A DNA stretch of 64,000 nt from Flavobacteriales bacterium. GTDB lineage: Bacteria; Bacteroidota; Bacteroidia; JACJYZ01. The translations under genes and the position numbers were made by a program. This document shows positions 32,434 to 40,217 of the stretch, piece by piece. The notes under the pieces were generated by a model that did not search any database, was not told the DNA's origin, and saw nothing but the letters and a program-made list of their open reading frames with translations. The stretch's first letter is position 1. Each line of letters starts with the position of its first letter. Where the stretch lies: positions 496,001 to 560,000 of the forward strand of contig JACJYZ010000002.1 of NCBI GenBank assembly GCA_020635855.1. The letters run 5' to 3'.

Positions 32434-33807
32434 ATGAAAAACCTGAAAACCCACCTGGGTATATCCATCCTTTTCCTGTTGGTATTCTTCGCCCTGTTTT
32501 ATTCTTTTACCCAACCGGCGATGTACCGCAATACCATGGGTAAAATCTCGCAGAATTATGTGAATGTGGATGGGGAAAGGAAAATGGAGAGCATGCCCTT
32601 TACGCACATTACCAACGACAACTATGTGAGATGGGACGGGTTGTTTTACAGGAACATTGCGCATTACGGATACAATCAGGAGGAATCAACCGGAGAGTAT
32701 TCCTTTGCTTTCTTCCCGCTTTATCCTTTGTTATGGAAGGTGCTTCATTTGCCCTCATCCGCCATGTTGTTCGTAAACTATTTGTTGTATGTCGCTTCGC
32801 TGTATTTGTTGCTGACTATTTTTCCGCAAGAAGAGACGTATAAAAACAGACTCTTGCTATCCTTTACGCTGCCCAGCGTGGTCATTTTTTTCATCCCCTA
32901 TACCGAGGCTTTGTCGATGTTCACCACGGTGGTCGGATTGTGGGGTTGGAAGAACAAAAGAAACAACATATTCTTCATCGGTTTTCTCCTGGCATCCCTC
33001 ACCCGGCCGTCTTATACCTTCCTGGCCTTGTCCATCGTATGTGCGGAATTATATTTCATGCCCACCCACAAGTCGTGGTTGAAGATGATCAGGAACATGG
33101 TGTTTCGCCTCCTGCCGTTGTTGCTGGGAACGGCCATCGTATCATTCGTGCATTTGTTATATGGAAGCGGCGATCCGTTGAAATTCGTGCATGTGCAGAA
33201 GTACTGGGAGAATATCCTGGCGGTACCGCATGATCTGCGCGACTGGTCGCATGAAGGTTTCTCCATCAACCTGGGTGTGGTATACATGATCTTCATACCC
33301 CTGCTGTTGTTGGTGATTACAACGAGTTTGAAGCAAGTCAGGCGCATGTGGGATGGACAAGCCGGTCAGGAAGTGGATGTCAGACACTATCTGGTGGTGT
33401 TGTCCATGATCTATCTGATCGGAGCGACATTGTTCGTGATTTTGTTCCGGGCCGGTAGCCTGCATTGTTTGTTCCGGTTCACGTTGTGTACACCGTTTGC
33501 CTATGTGCTGCTGATCGGAGGCTTCGGGTATGTCCGGCAGGTGCCCGAACAATTCAGGCTGATTATCCTGGCATGCGTTGGACTCGCCGCCATCTTTTCC
33601 CTGGCTGTTGTTCCTTACTCAACCTATTGGGATTTTTCCGATCTCGGGTTGTTTATCCTCCTTGCCGCGTTGTTCCTTTGGCTGTTTCAGGACCATGCCG
33701 CTACCAGGGTGTATCGCATCGCACGCACTGCGGTGATTGCCGTTAACCTGGTGTGGACCTGTTACCTTTTCAATGCCTACTTGTGCGACGGTTGGATTTT
33801 TGCCTGA
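32434..33807 (+). CDS. PIG-V-like membrane mannosyltransferase
   Basis: 457 residues with about ten transmembrane helices, as in the PIG-V/GT76 family. The loop NDNYVRWDGLFYRNIAHYGY near residue 60 has an Asp-Gly pair of the kind used in GT-C catalysis. FAFFPLYPLLWKVLH follows, and ASLTRPSYTFLALSIVC is typical. Such enzymes use a lipid-linked sugar outside the cytoplasm. The acceptor is unknown. It lies upstream of a putative glycolipid operon. Confidence 0.78.
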   Translation: MKNLKTHLGISILFLLVFFALFYSFTQPAMYRNTMGKISQNYVNVDGERKMESMPFTHITNDNYVRWDGLFYRNIAHYGYNQEESTGEYSFAFFPLYPLLWKVLHLPSSAMLFVNYLLYVASLYLLLTIFPQEETYKNRLLLSFTLPSVVIFFIPYTEALSMFTTVVGLWGWKNKRNNIFFIGFLLASLTRPSYTFLALSIVCAELYFMPTHKSWLKMIRNMVFRLLPLLLGTAIVSFVHLLYGSGDPLKFVHVQKYWENILAVPHDLRDWSHEGFSINLGVVYMIFIPLLLLVITTSLKQVRRMWDGQAGQEVDVRHYLVVLSMIYLIGATLFVILFRAGSLHCLFRFTLCTPFAYVLLIGGFGYVRQVPEQFRLIILACVGLAAIFSLAVVPYSTYWDFSDLGLFILLAALFLWLFQDHAATRVYRIARTAVIAVNLVWTCYLFNAYLCDGWIFA

Positions 33808-34032
33808 CAGGTCATGCCCTGTTCGGGCAGGGTACATTCCTGGATCACATCCCGTCCATATTACATTTATGCCCGTATTCCCGTAGGTAAACGCCGGTGC
33901 CCCGGACCACAGGCTTTTTCACGTTGTGATACGGATGTGTTATGATTCTTAATACGGAAGCGAAGATTTCATAAAACTGGCGATACGCAATCATCACATG
34001 AGAAGGGTTCCTTTGTGAAACCTCTCTGAAGA
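33808..34032. other. Gap, no feature found
   Basis: About 225 bp without a gene. No clear promoter or hairpin seen. Confidence 0.5.
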
Positions 34033-34875
34033 TTGAAGGCATACTACAAAACCATTGTTATCTCAGACCTGCATCTGGGAATCCGAAGCTCCAAAGCGAA
34101 GGAAGTCGTTAAGTTTCTCAAAAACCATGCGTGCGACAAGCTGATCCTCAACGGTGATATCATCGATGGATGGCAGTTGCGCAAGTCCGGCGCATGGAAG
34201 CAAAAACACACCCGGTTTTTCAAGCTGGTGATGAAAATAGCTTCCGACTGTGATACGGAGATCATCTACCTGCGCGGGAACCACGACGATTTCCTGGATG
34301 AGGTGATCCCCTTCCGGTTCGGTTCATTCACCATCACCAAAGACCACGTTCACGAATCTTTCGGGAAAAGGTATTACGTGGTGCACGGAGATATTTTCGA
34401 TACCGTTACCACCCGGTTGAAATGGGTGGCCAAACTCGGCGATGTCGGATATACTTTCCTGCTCTGGCTCAACCGCAAATACAACAACTACCGCGTTCGT
34501 AAAGGGTTGCCCTATTATTCCCTCTCCCAGCGCATCAAACTGGCGGTGAAATCGGCCGTTTCATTCATCACCGATTTTGAAACACAACTGGCGGAAGTTG
34601 CCAAGGCCAAGAAATGCGAAGGAATCATTTGTGGACATATCCATCATCCGGCCAATAAACACATCGGTAACATCCATTACCTGAACTCGGGCGATTGGGT
34701 GGAATCGCTGACCGCATTGGTGGAAACCGACAAAGGTGAGTGGAAGATCATCCTGTATGAAGACTGGCTGCAGGAGCACAAACAACAGAAAGCCTTGCTG
34801 AAGGCCTTCAAACAAAGGACCATCCAGGCCTCACAAAACCAACCCGCCACGCAACATGCCACACATCAGAGGTAG
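34033..34875 (+). CDS. Metallophosphatase of the LpxH/UDP-diacylglucosamine-diphosphatase superfamily
   Basis: 280 residues, starting at TTG (34033). Metal-binding motifs: ISDLHLGIRS, LNGDIIDGWQ, RGNHDDF and CGHIHHP. The protein is longer than LpxH and has a Gln-rich C-terminal tail (LLKAFKQRTIQASQNQPATQ). A true LpxH sits at 58750, so this one probably works on a different lipid-linked pyrophosphate. It overlaps the next gene by 20 bp, so the two are translationally linked. Confidence 0.78.
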   Translation: MKAYYKTIVISDLHLGIRSSKAKEVVKFLKNHACDKLILNGDIIDGWQLRKSGAWKQKHTRFFKLVMKIASDCDTEIIYLRGNHDDFLDEVIPFRFGSFTITKDHVHESFGKRYYVVHGDIFDTVTTRLKWVAKLGDVGYTFLLWLNRKYNNYRVRKGLPYYSLSQRIKLAVKSAVSFITDFETQLAEVAKAKKCEGIICGHIHHPANKHIGNIHYLNSGDWVESLTALVETDKGEWKIILYEDWLQEHKQQKALLKAFKQRTIQASQNQPATQHATHQR

Positions 34876-35992
34876 TAAGTTTCTGTTTATCGTGCAGGGC
34901 GAAGGAAGAGGCCACATGACACAGGCCATATCCCTGCAGAACATGCTCATCGATCAGGGCGCCGAAGTGTGCGAAATCCTGGTGGGACAAAGCAGCAGCC
35001 GAACCATCCCGGAGTTCCTTTACAAACAGGCAAAGGCACCTGTGAGTGCATTTGAAAGCCCGAACTTTATTACCGATAAAAAGGGTAAATCCATCCGCAT
35101 CCTTCCTTCCGTGACCCGCAACCTGATGCGATTGCCGGTGTACACGAAAAGCATGAAAATGATCCATGCGAAGGTGAAAGAACACGAACCGGACATGATC
35201 ATCAATTTCTATGACCCGCTGGCGGGTTTGTTCAACCTGTTCCACAACCAGAAAGTGCCGATGGCCTGTATCGCCCATCAATATATTTACCACCATCCCG
35301 GCTTCGAATTTCCCAGCCGCAACTTCGCCAACATCACCGCACTGAAGGTGTATACCTACCTCACATCCATCGGGGCGGTAAAAAAGTTCGCGCTGTCGTT
35401 CTATCCCATCAATACGAACTATCGAAGATCCATCGTGGGTACACCACCGCTGCTTCGTAAGACCCTGTTCGATTATACCCCAAGCGATGGCGATTACCTG
35501 CTGGTTTACCTTGTGAATAAAGGCTATGCGGAAGATGTGATCGAATGGCACAAGAAAAACCCGTCGGTGGAACTGCATTGTTTCACGGACGACAAACAAG
35601 TGAAAGGTGAGCTGAAATACGACAATACCCTATGCTTCCATTCCCTCGACGATAAAAAGTTCCTGGAGAAGATGGCGGGAGCGAGGGGGCTCGTCAGTAC
35701 CGCCGGCTTTGAGTCGGTATGCGAAGCCATGTACCTAGGCAAACCCGCACTCATGATACCTGTTCAGGGACATTTCGAACAATACTGCAACGCCCGGGAT
35801 GCATTCAAAGCGGGCGCCGGCATTTATGACGATGCCTTCCGGATCGGGCGCCTGCTGGATTATTTGCCGCGATACAAACAAAGTACTACTTTCAGGCACT
35901 GGGTGCAGGACGGGCCATCCATTATACTGGGAGAACTGAACGCGATTCTGGCTGCCAGAGCGGCCGCGGTCATGGAACCGGCAATGGCCTGA
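34856..35992 (+). CDS. GT1-like glycosyltransferase
   Basis: 378 residues with the GT-B fold of UDP-sugar-dependent enzymes. The N-terminal glycine-rich stretch is IVQGEGRGHMTQAISLQNML. The C-terminal donor-binding half holds LVSTAGFESVCEAMYLGKPA and MIPVQGHFEQYCNA. It resembles the MJ1255/VC2487-type glycosyltransferases. Located between a metallophosphatase and a lipid kinase, it probably makes a glycolipid; the sugar is not readable. Confidence 0.8.
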   Translation: MPHIRGSKFLFIVQGEGRGHMTQAISLQNMLIDQGAEVCEILVGQSSSRTIPEFLYKQAKAPVSAFESPNFITDKKGKSIRILPSVTRNLMRLPVYTKSMKMIHAKVKEHEPDMIINFYDPLAGLFNLFHNQKVPMACIAHQYIYHHPGFEFPSRNFANITALKVYTYLTSIGAVKKFALSFYPINTNYRRSIVGTPPLLRKTLFDYTPSDGDYLLVYLVNKGYAEDVIEWHKKNPSVELHCFTDDKQVKGELKYDNTLCFHSLDDKKFLEKMAGARGLVSTAGFESVCEAMYLGKPALMIPVQGHFEQYCNARDAFKAGAGIYDDAFRIGRLLDYLPRYKQSTTFRHWVQDGPSIILGELNAILAARAAAVMEPAMA

Positions 35993-36023
35993 TCTTTCCC
36001 TCACATACTTTCAAGCAATTACT

Positions 36024-36905
36024 ATGGAGAAAGCAAAAAAGAAGGTTGCATTCATCGTGAACCCGATTTCGGGCGGAAAAGATAAAAAACCCGTCATCGA
36101 CCTGATCAATACCCGGTTTCCCTCCGACATGCAGTATGAATTCATGCATTGGGAAAAGCCCGAACAGGAGAAGGAGATCATACAAAAGATCAGGGAAGGC
36201 GGTTACGATGCAGCCATCGCCGTGGGAGGAGACGGTACCATCAACAGGGTGGGCAGCGCCGTGAAAGGCAGCAAAGTGGCCCTCGGCATCATTCCTCTCG
36301 GATCCGGGAACGGGCTTGCACGCCACCTCGGCATCCCCCTGCATCCCGAAAAAGCATTGGAGGTGATCGGTCGTTGGAACCTCAGCACGATCGATAGCGG
36401 CACCATCAACGGAACCGATTTCTTCTGTACCTGCGGGGTAGGCTTCGATGCCCTCATCGGGAAACGTTTCGCGGAAAGCCACGCCAGGGGATTGTACACC
36501 TACGTGAAACTGACCCTGTCGAGCTTCATGAATTACAAACCGCAGGACTACAAGCTTTCGGTCGACGGAAAGGAGATCGATACCAAGGCGTTCCTGGTGA
36601 CCTTCGCCAATGCAGCCCAATACGGGAACAACGCCTACATCGCACCCAAAGCCGACATCACCGACGGCAAGCTGGATGTAAGCATCATCAAGCCATTCAA
36701 AACCTGGAACATGCCGGGAATCGGTCGCCGCATGTTCAATAAAACACTGGACAAGTCGGCCTACGTAGACACCACCCGCGGCACGGAGATCATCGTGGAA
36801 AGAAGCGAACCGGGTCCGGTGCATTACGACGGTGAGCCGATGGAGATGGGCCGGTCCCTCCGCATTGCCATTGAGCCTGCCTCGGTGAATGTGATCGTGC
36901 CCTGA
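36024..36905 (+). CDS. Diacylglycerol/sphingosine-type lipid kinase (YegS/BmrU-like)
   Basis: 293 residues. It has the ATP-site pattern VNPISGGKDKK, VGGDGTINRVG (GGDGT) and IPLGSGNGLARHLG, then VHYDGEPMEM. These kinases phosphorylate diacylglycerol, sphingosine bases or ceramide. It starts 32 bp after the glycosyltransferase. In Bacteroidota, sphingolipid kinases are plausible. With its neighbours it supports a membrane-glycolipid or phosphosphingolipid function. Confidence 0.86.
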   Translation: MEKAKKKVAFIVNPISGGKDKKPVIDLINTRFPSDMQYEFMHWEKPEQEKEIIQKIREGGYDAAIAVGGDGTINRVGSAVKGSKVALGIIPLGSGNGLARHLGIPLHPEKALEVIGRWNLSTIDSGTINGTDFFCTCGVGFDALIGKRFAESHARGLYTYVKLTLSSFMNYKPQDYKLSVDGKEIDTKAFLVTFANAAQYGNNAYIAPKADITDGKLDVSIIKPFKTWNMPGIGRRMFNKTLDKSAYVDTTRGTEIIVERSEPGPVHYDGEPMEMGRSLRIAIEPASVNVIVP

Positions 36906-36949
36906 ATTATCGGTTTGTGTTTTTGTACTTTAGAACTGATACTGGACAG

Positions 36950-36974
36950 TTAGGCGAAGGTTGTACCTTCGGCT
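36950..36974 (+). repeat. GCGAAGGTTGTACCTTCG hairpin repeat, copy 1
   Basis: A hairpin repeat with arms GCGAAGG and CCTTCG and the loop TTGTA. Copies at 37,203 and 39,118 (partial). It resembles an integron R' core (GTTAGGC) but has no R'' partner. Confidence 0.6.
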
Positions 36975-37202
36975 GAAAAACCATGTAGCATCGGCTGGAC
37001 AAACCGGGCTTAACGTACCAAACACTTTTCTCTGTTCAGTATGAATTGCAAGGATGCTGTTTTGATGGATCTTGCATTTGAAAGATTGGTCATGATATAG
37101 GCACGGATTAACCGAGCGCTGGCTTGCGCTGAAATCCGCGCCAGCCACATTGTGGAAAGATTGGCGCTAGCTTGGTAGGTTGTCACTTTCGGCAGCGGTG
37201 TA

Positions 37203-37225
37203 GTTAGGCGAAGGTTGTACCTTCG
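37203..37225 (+). repeat. GCGAAGGTTGTACCTTCG hairpin repeat, copy 2
   Basis: Same core as the copy at 36,950, again followed by a catgtagcat string about 15 bp downstream. Confidence 0.6.
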
Positions 37226-37260
37226 TCTGTATATCATGTAGCATCCGCTACGCTTGTAAA

Positions 37261-37287
37261 GCAACCCACCCGGTTGCTGTTTTTTTA
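37261..37287 (+). terminator. Possible Rho-independent terminator
   Basis: GCAACC (37,261-37,266) and GGTTGC (37,272-37,277) enclose CACCC and lead to a seven-base T-run at 37,280-37,286. It would stop transcripts from the glycolipid operon before the DUF1272 gene. Confidence 0.55.
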
Positions 37288-37379
37288 CTTTGGAGATAGT
37301 TCTTTCAAAAGAAGATCGATGGGTTGTCCGCGTGAATGCGCAGATCTTGATATCTTCACAAGGTCTAAATTATATAAGG

Positions 37380-37667
37380 ATGGAACTGAGACCTACCTGC
37401 GAAAACTGCAACAAGCAGCTTCCCAATGATAGCAACGAAGCAATGATATGCACGTACGACTGCACCTTCTGCAAGGATTGTGTGGAACAGGTGCTGATGA
37501 ACGTATGCCCCAACTGCGGCGGTGGTTTTGAAAAACGCCCCACCCGGCCCAAAGAAGGACTCCCCAAACACCCGATGCGCGAAACCCCCGTGTTCAAACC
37601 CGTGGATCTGGAAAAATTCCGGGTGATGCTGAACCGGTACCGCGACATAGATCCAAGAAACCGGTAA
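37380..37667 (+). CDS. DUF1272 zinc-ribbon-like protein
   Basis: 95 residues. The N-terminal half is a Cys-rich metal-binding domain: CENCNKQLPND, CTYDCTFCKDC and CPNCGGG. This is the pattern of DUF1272 proteins. The C-terminal half is basic and proline-rich. The ATG at 37380 is chosen because the upstream frame continues without a plausible start. It ends one base before the next gene. Confidence 0.8.
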   Translation: MELRPTCENCNKQLPNDSNEAMICTYDCTFCKDCVEQVLMNVCPNCGGGFEKRPTRPKEGLPKHPMRETPVFKPVDLEKFRVMLNRYRDIDPRNR

Positions 37668-37668
37668 C

Positions 37669-39099
37669 ATGCCTAACCTTCTGAAACAACATCCGGGTGC
37701 ATCTTTGCGGTGGTTCACGGCAGCCGTCTTTTGCATCCTGTTGCTGCCCATGTTATTCCAACAGGGCCTTTTTATGGACGGATTGATGTACGGCACCATT
37801 GCGCACAACCTGGCCAACGGCATCGGCACCTTCTGGAATCCTTCTTTTTCCACCAGCTTCATGACATCGTTCCACGAACATCCGCCACTGGTGTTCGGAC
37901 TGCATTCTCTTCTGTTCAGGTTGATGGGCGACGGGTTCTACATCGAACGCATCTATTCCCTGCTATGCGCCCTGGTTACCGCCTGGCTGATCGTGAAGCT
38001 CTGGAGAAAGGCAGCCCCGCTGGAACTCCGGGAGCTATACGCGCTTCCCGTTTTGTTTTGGATCATCGTTCCGAAATGCTTCTGGTCTTTCCAGAACAAC
38101 ATGCTTGAGAATACCATGGGTGCCTTTGCCCTTGCATCGGTGCTGATGATATGGAATTCCCTGGATGCGTCGGGCCTGCGCCGGCATCTGTATATGCTCC
38201 TGGCAGGGGTGATGATGTTGCTGGGTTTCCTGTCGAAAGGATTCCCGGCGCTGTTTCCGCTGGCCCTGTATGTGTGTTATGGCATCGTGTTCAGGCAGAA
38301 GTTTCCGCTGGGTCGGATGATGGGTCATTCAATGCTGTTGTTGGTGTACACCCTTTTGCCGGCTGTGTTGCTTTTCGGCTTGGTGCCTGCGGCACGCGAC
38401 AACATATCCGGCTACCTGGTTCAACAGGTCGTGGGCAGCCTGGCCGGTGAGAAAGTGGTGGTGGAACGATGGTACATCCTTACCGTACTGGCCCAGGAAC
38501 TGCTGGGGATGATGCTGATCACGGCCGTGCTCCGGTGGGTGGTGGGAAGAAGATGGCGCACCCGGCCGGAAAAAAAACCAACGGATCGCACGGCGAGGTT
38601 TTGGCTGCTGGTGGCAGCGTCGGCATCGCTGCCCATCATGGTGAGTCCGAAACAACTCAGCTTTTACATGGTACCGTCTGTTCCCTTCTTCGCCATGGCT
38701 TTTGCTTTCCTGGCCGCACCGGTGGTGAAGGTCCTTTTGGATGGCATGTCTGCCAGGGCGACGAAAATATGGACCGGTTTTTCACTGGCCCTACTGGCTA
38801 CGTCGCTGACGCTGTGCATCATTCAGGCAGGTACATTTGCCCGCTCGGAGTCGATGATCCGTGATGTGGATGCCATCGCGGAGGTGGTGAAACCTCGGGC
38901 AACAGTGATTTTGGCCAAATCCCTTCACGAGGAATGGAGCCTGATGTCTTATTTCCAGCGCAGGCATTATATCAGTTTGAATATGTCCGGCGAATCACTG
39001 CCATATATGCTTACCCGAAGCGGCGAGATGGCCCCGGATGGATATGAGCGGGTATGGTTGTCGGATCAGTTTGAATTGTGGGAAGAGGCACGTCTCTGA
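37669..39099 (+). CDS. GT39-like membrane glycosyltransferase
   Basis: 476 residues with about ten to eleven transmembrane helices. The periplasmic motif FMDGLMYGTIAHNLANGIGT near residue 35 has the early Asp, and SFHEHPPLVFGLHSLLFRLM follows. This is the ArnT/PMT-type GT-C fold that uses undecaprenyl-linked sugars. The acceptor is unknown. It starts one base after DUF1272. Confidence 0.8.
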   Translation: MPNLLKQHPGASLRWFTAAVFCILLLPMLFQQGLFMDGLMYGTIAHNLANGIGTFWNPSFSTSFMTSFHEHPPLVFGLHSLLFRLMGDGFYIERIYSLLCALVTAWLIVKLWRKAAPLELRELYALPVLFWIIVPKCFWSFQNNMLENTMGAFALASVLMIWNSLDASGLRRHLYMLLAGVMMLLGFLSKGFPALFPLALYVCYGIVFRQKFPLGRMMGHSMLLLVYTLLPAVLLFGLVPAARDNISGYLVQQVVGSLAGEKVVVERWYILTVLAQELLGMMLITAVLRWVVGRRWRTRPEKKPTDRTARFWLLVAASASLPIMVSPKQLSFYMVPSVPFFAMAFAFLAAPVVKVLLDGMSARATKIWTGFSLALLATSLTLCIIQAGTFARSESMIRDVDAIAEVVKPRATVILAKSLHEEWSLMSYFQRRHYISLNMSGESLPYMLTRSGEMAPDGYERVWLSDQFELWEEARL

Positions 39100-39280
39100 T
39101 GGGATCGTGACGATGCGTTAGGCGAAGGTTGTACCTTCTTCTTTCTTTTGTATGGTGTTTTCGGGGAAGCTGTCATTGTCCTAGGCGTGCGCCCAATGCC
39201 ATCGGCATTGAATGTTTATAGAGCGTATGGATGGGATGATGTACGACCCCAAATGGGGCGCACCATTTTGCAATCCACCA

Positions 39281-39316
39281 TAAAAAAGAAAACAGCCGGT
39301 GAAGTGCCGGCTGTTT
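39281..39316 (-). terminator. Rho-independent terminator on the minus strand
   Basis: The arms AACAGCCGG (39,291-39,299) and CCGGCTGTT (39,307-39,315) are followed, on the minus strand, by TTTTCTTTTTTAT. The only minus-strand coding trace upstream is the sorting-domain relic at 39,358. Confidence 0.75.
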
Positions 39317-39357
39317 CTCCGCTGCCTGAACAGGCACGCCTCTGAATGGTCAGTTAA

Positions 39358-39430
39358 ATGGGCTCCCCTGCGTCGCGGGTGGTGATGACGTAGACACCCT
39401 TTGGAAGGTTTGACACATCATTGTTGGAGC
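39358..39430 (-). pseudogene. Relic of a T9SS type A sorting domain
   Basis: The minus strand encodes SNLPKGVYVITTRDAGEPI and then stops. LPKGVYVI is the usual last strand of a type A sorting domain. Upstream sequence has no matching domain. The terminator at 39,281 suits a former complete gene. Confidence 0.6.
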
Positions 39431-39914
39431 ATGTTGCAAAAGTAGTTGACCTCCATGTGCCCGACATAATGGGGCATCCCGGTGGGTGAACACCCGGATG
39501 TGTAACCTGGTCCGGCAATGGTTTCAGAGCGTAACCCCAAGGCCGCTTCTCGGGGGTAAAGCTTGAAGGGAAGGGGAATGCAATGCGTGTGGTTCTGCAC
39601 CAACTGTATGCAGTATGCCCACAGCATCCCTGACCGGATGCGTACGAATCTTGGTTTGTAAACATGCCCTTCCGTGTAATGTACCGCAACAAATCTATGC
39701 GGGCATGGAAAAATCAACCTGAAGGCTACATTAGAAATTTGCTATGATTTTCTGTCTCTTTTTCTCGTGTACATAACAATCGGATAAGATCACGGATAGA
39801 ATCGCTCATGGCATACGGCCGGATTCCTTTGGAAATGCATATCCTCATCAGGGCCGGTGGTGTTTCAGTCGTCGCAAATGAACTTAATTCATGCACAATT
39901 TTACATTTGTAGGC

Positions 39915-39941
39915 TTTGGTATTGAAATAAGTTTATCTTTG
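39915..39941 (+). promoter_or_regulatory. Probable promoter of the cold-shock gene
   Basis: TATCTTTG at 39,934-39,941 matches the TAnnTTTG -7 element. TTTG at 39,915-39,918 is a possible -33 element but with a shorter than usual spacer. The ATG follows 22 bp after the -7 element. Confidence 0.5.
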
Positions 39942-39963
39942 GGGTATAATACAATACCAAAAA

Positions 39964-40155
39964 ATGAAAAAAGGAACAGTAAAATTCTTCAATGAATCGA
40001 AAGGATTTGGATTCATCAACGAAGAGGAATCAAAGAAAGAATACTTTGTGCATGTCACCGGTCTGATCGACAAGATCCGGGAAGGAGATGCCGTAGAGTT
40101 TGAACTGGTGGAAGGCAAAAAAGGCCCCAACGCCGTTAAAGTGAAAGTCATCTGA
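39964..40155 (+). CDS. Cold-shock domain protein (CspA family)
   Basis: 63 residues. The cold-shock domain is complete: KGTVKFFNESKGFGFIN (RNP1-like) and YFVHVTGLIDKIREG (RNP2-like), then VEFELVEGKKGPNAVKVKV. It binds single-stranded nucleic acid and acts as an RNA chaperone. The gene is followed by a strong terminator at 40,179. Confidence 0.93.
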   Translation: MKKGTVKFFNESKGFGFINEEESKKEYFVHVTGLIDKIREGDAVEFELVEGKKGPNAVKVKVI

Positions 40156-40178
40156 TCTTTGCATTCTTTACCATCTTT

Positions 40179-40214
40179 AAAGCCCTTTTGCGCGCGCAAA
40201 AGGGCTTTTTTTTT
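40179..40214 (+). terminator. Rho-independent terminator of the cold-shock gene
   Basis: A near-perfect palindrome, AAAGCCCTTTTGCG and CGCAAAAGGGCTTT, around a GCGC centre is followed by nine T. The hydrolase gene on the other strand ends at 40,218, so the hairpin may serve both. Confidence 0.88.
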
Positions 40215-40217
40215 GGA

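Larger units (their letters stand above)
36906..37379. other. Intergenic region with hairpin repeats, no gene seen
   Basis: Contains two copies of gttaggcgaaggttgtacc (36,950 and 37,203), whose ends GCGAAGG and CCTTCG pair, and similar 'catgtagcatcggctgg/catgtagcatccgctacg' strings. Terminator-like arms GCAACC (37,261) and GGTTGC (37,272) are followed by a T-run. No open frame was identified. Confidence 0.6.
39100..39963. other. Gap of 864 bp: hairpin repeat, gene relic, cspA leader
   Basis: No intact gene. It contains a partial hairpin repeat (39,118), a minus-strand terminator (39,281-39,316), a relic of a T9SS sorting domain (about 39,358-39,430), and the leader and promoter of the cold-shock gene. 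Confidence 0.7.

Noticed and set aside
34033..34875. Calling this gene lpxH
   Set aside because: A shorter protein with the complete LpxH motif set is at 58750-59496. This one has an extended tail and sits with a glycosyltransferase and a lipid kinase.
36950..37225. Further attC sites, because gttaggc resembles the R' core
   Set aside because: No complementary left core or paired arms are found near these copies. They form their own GCGAAGG/CCTTCG hairpin.
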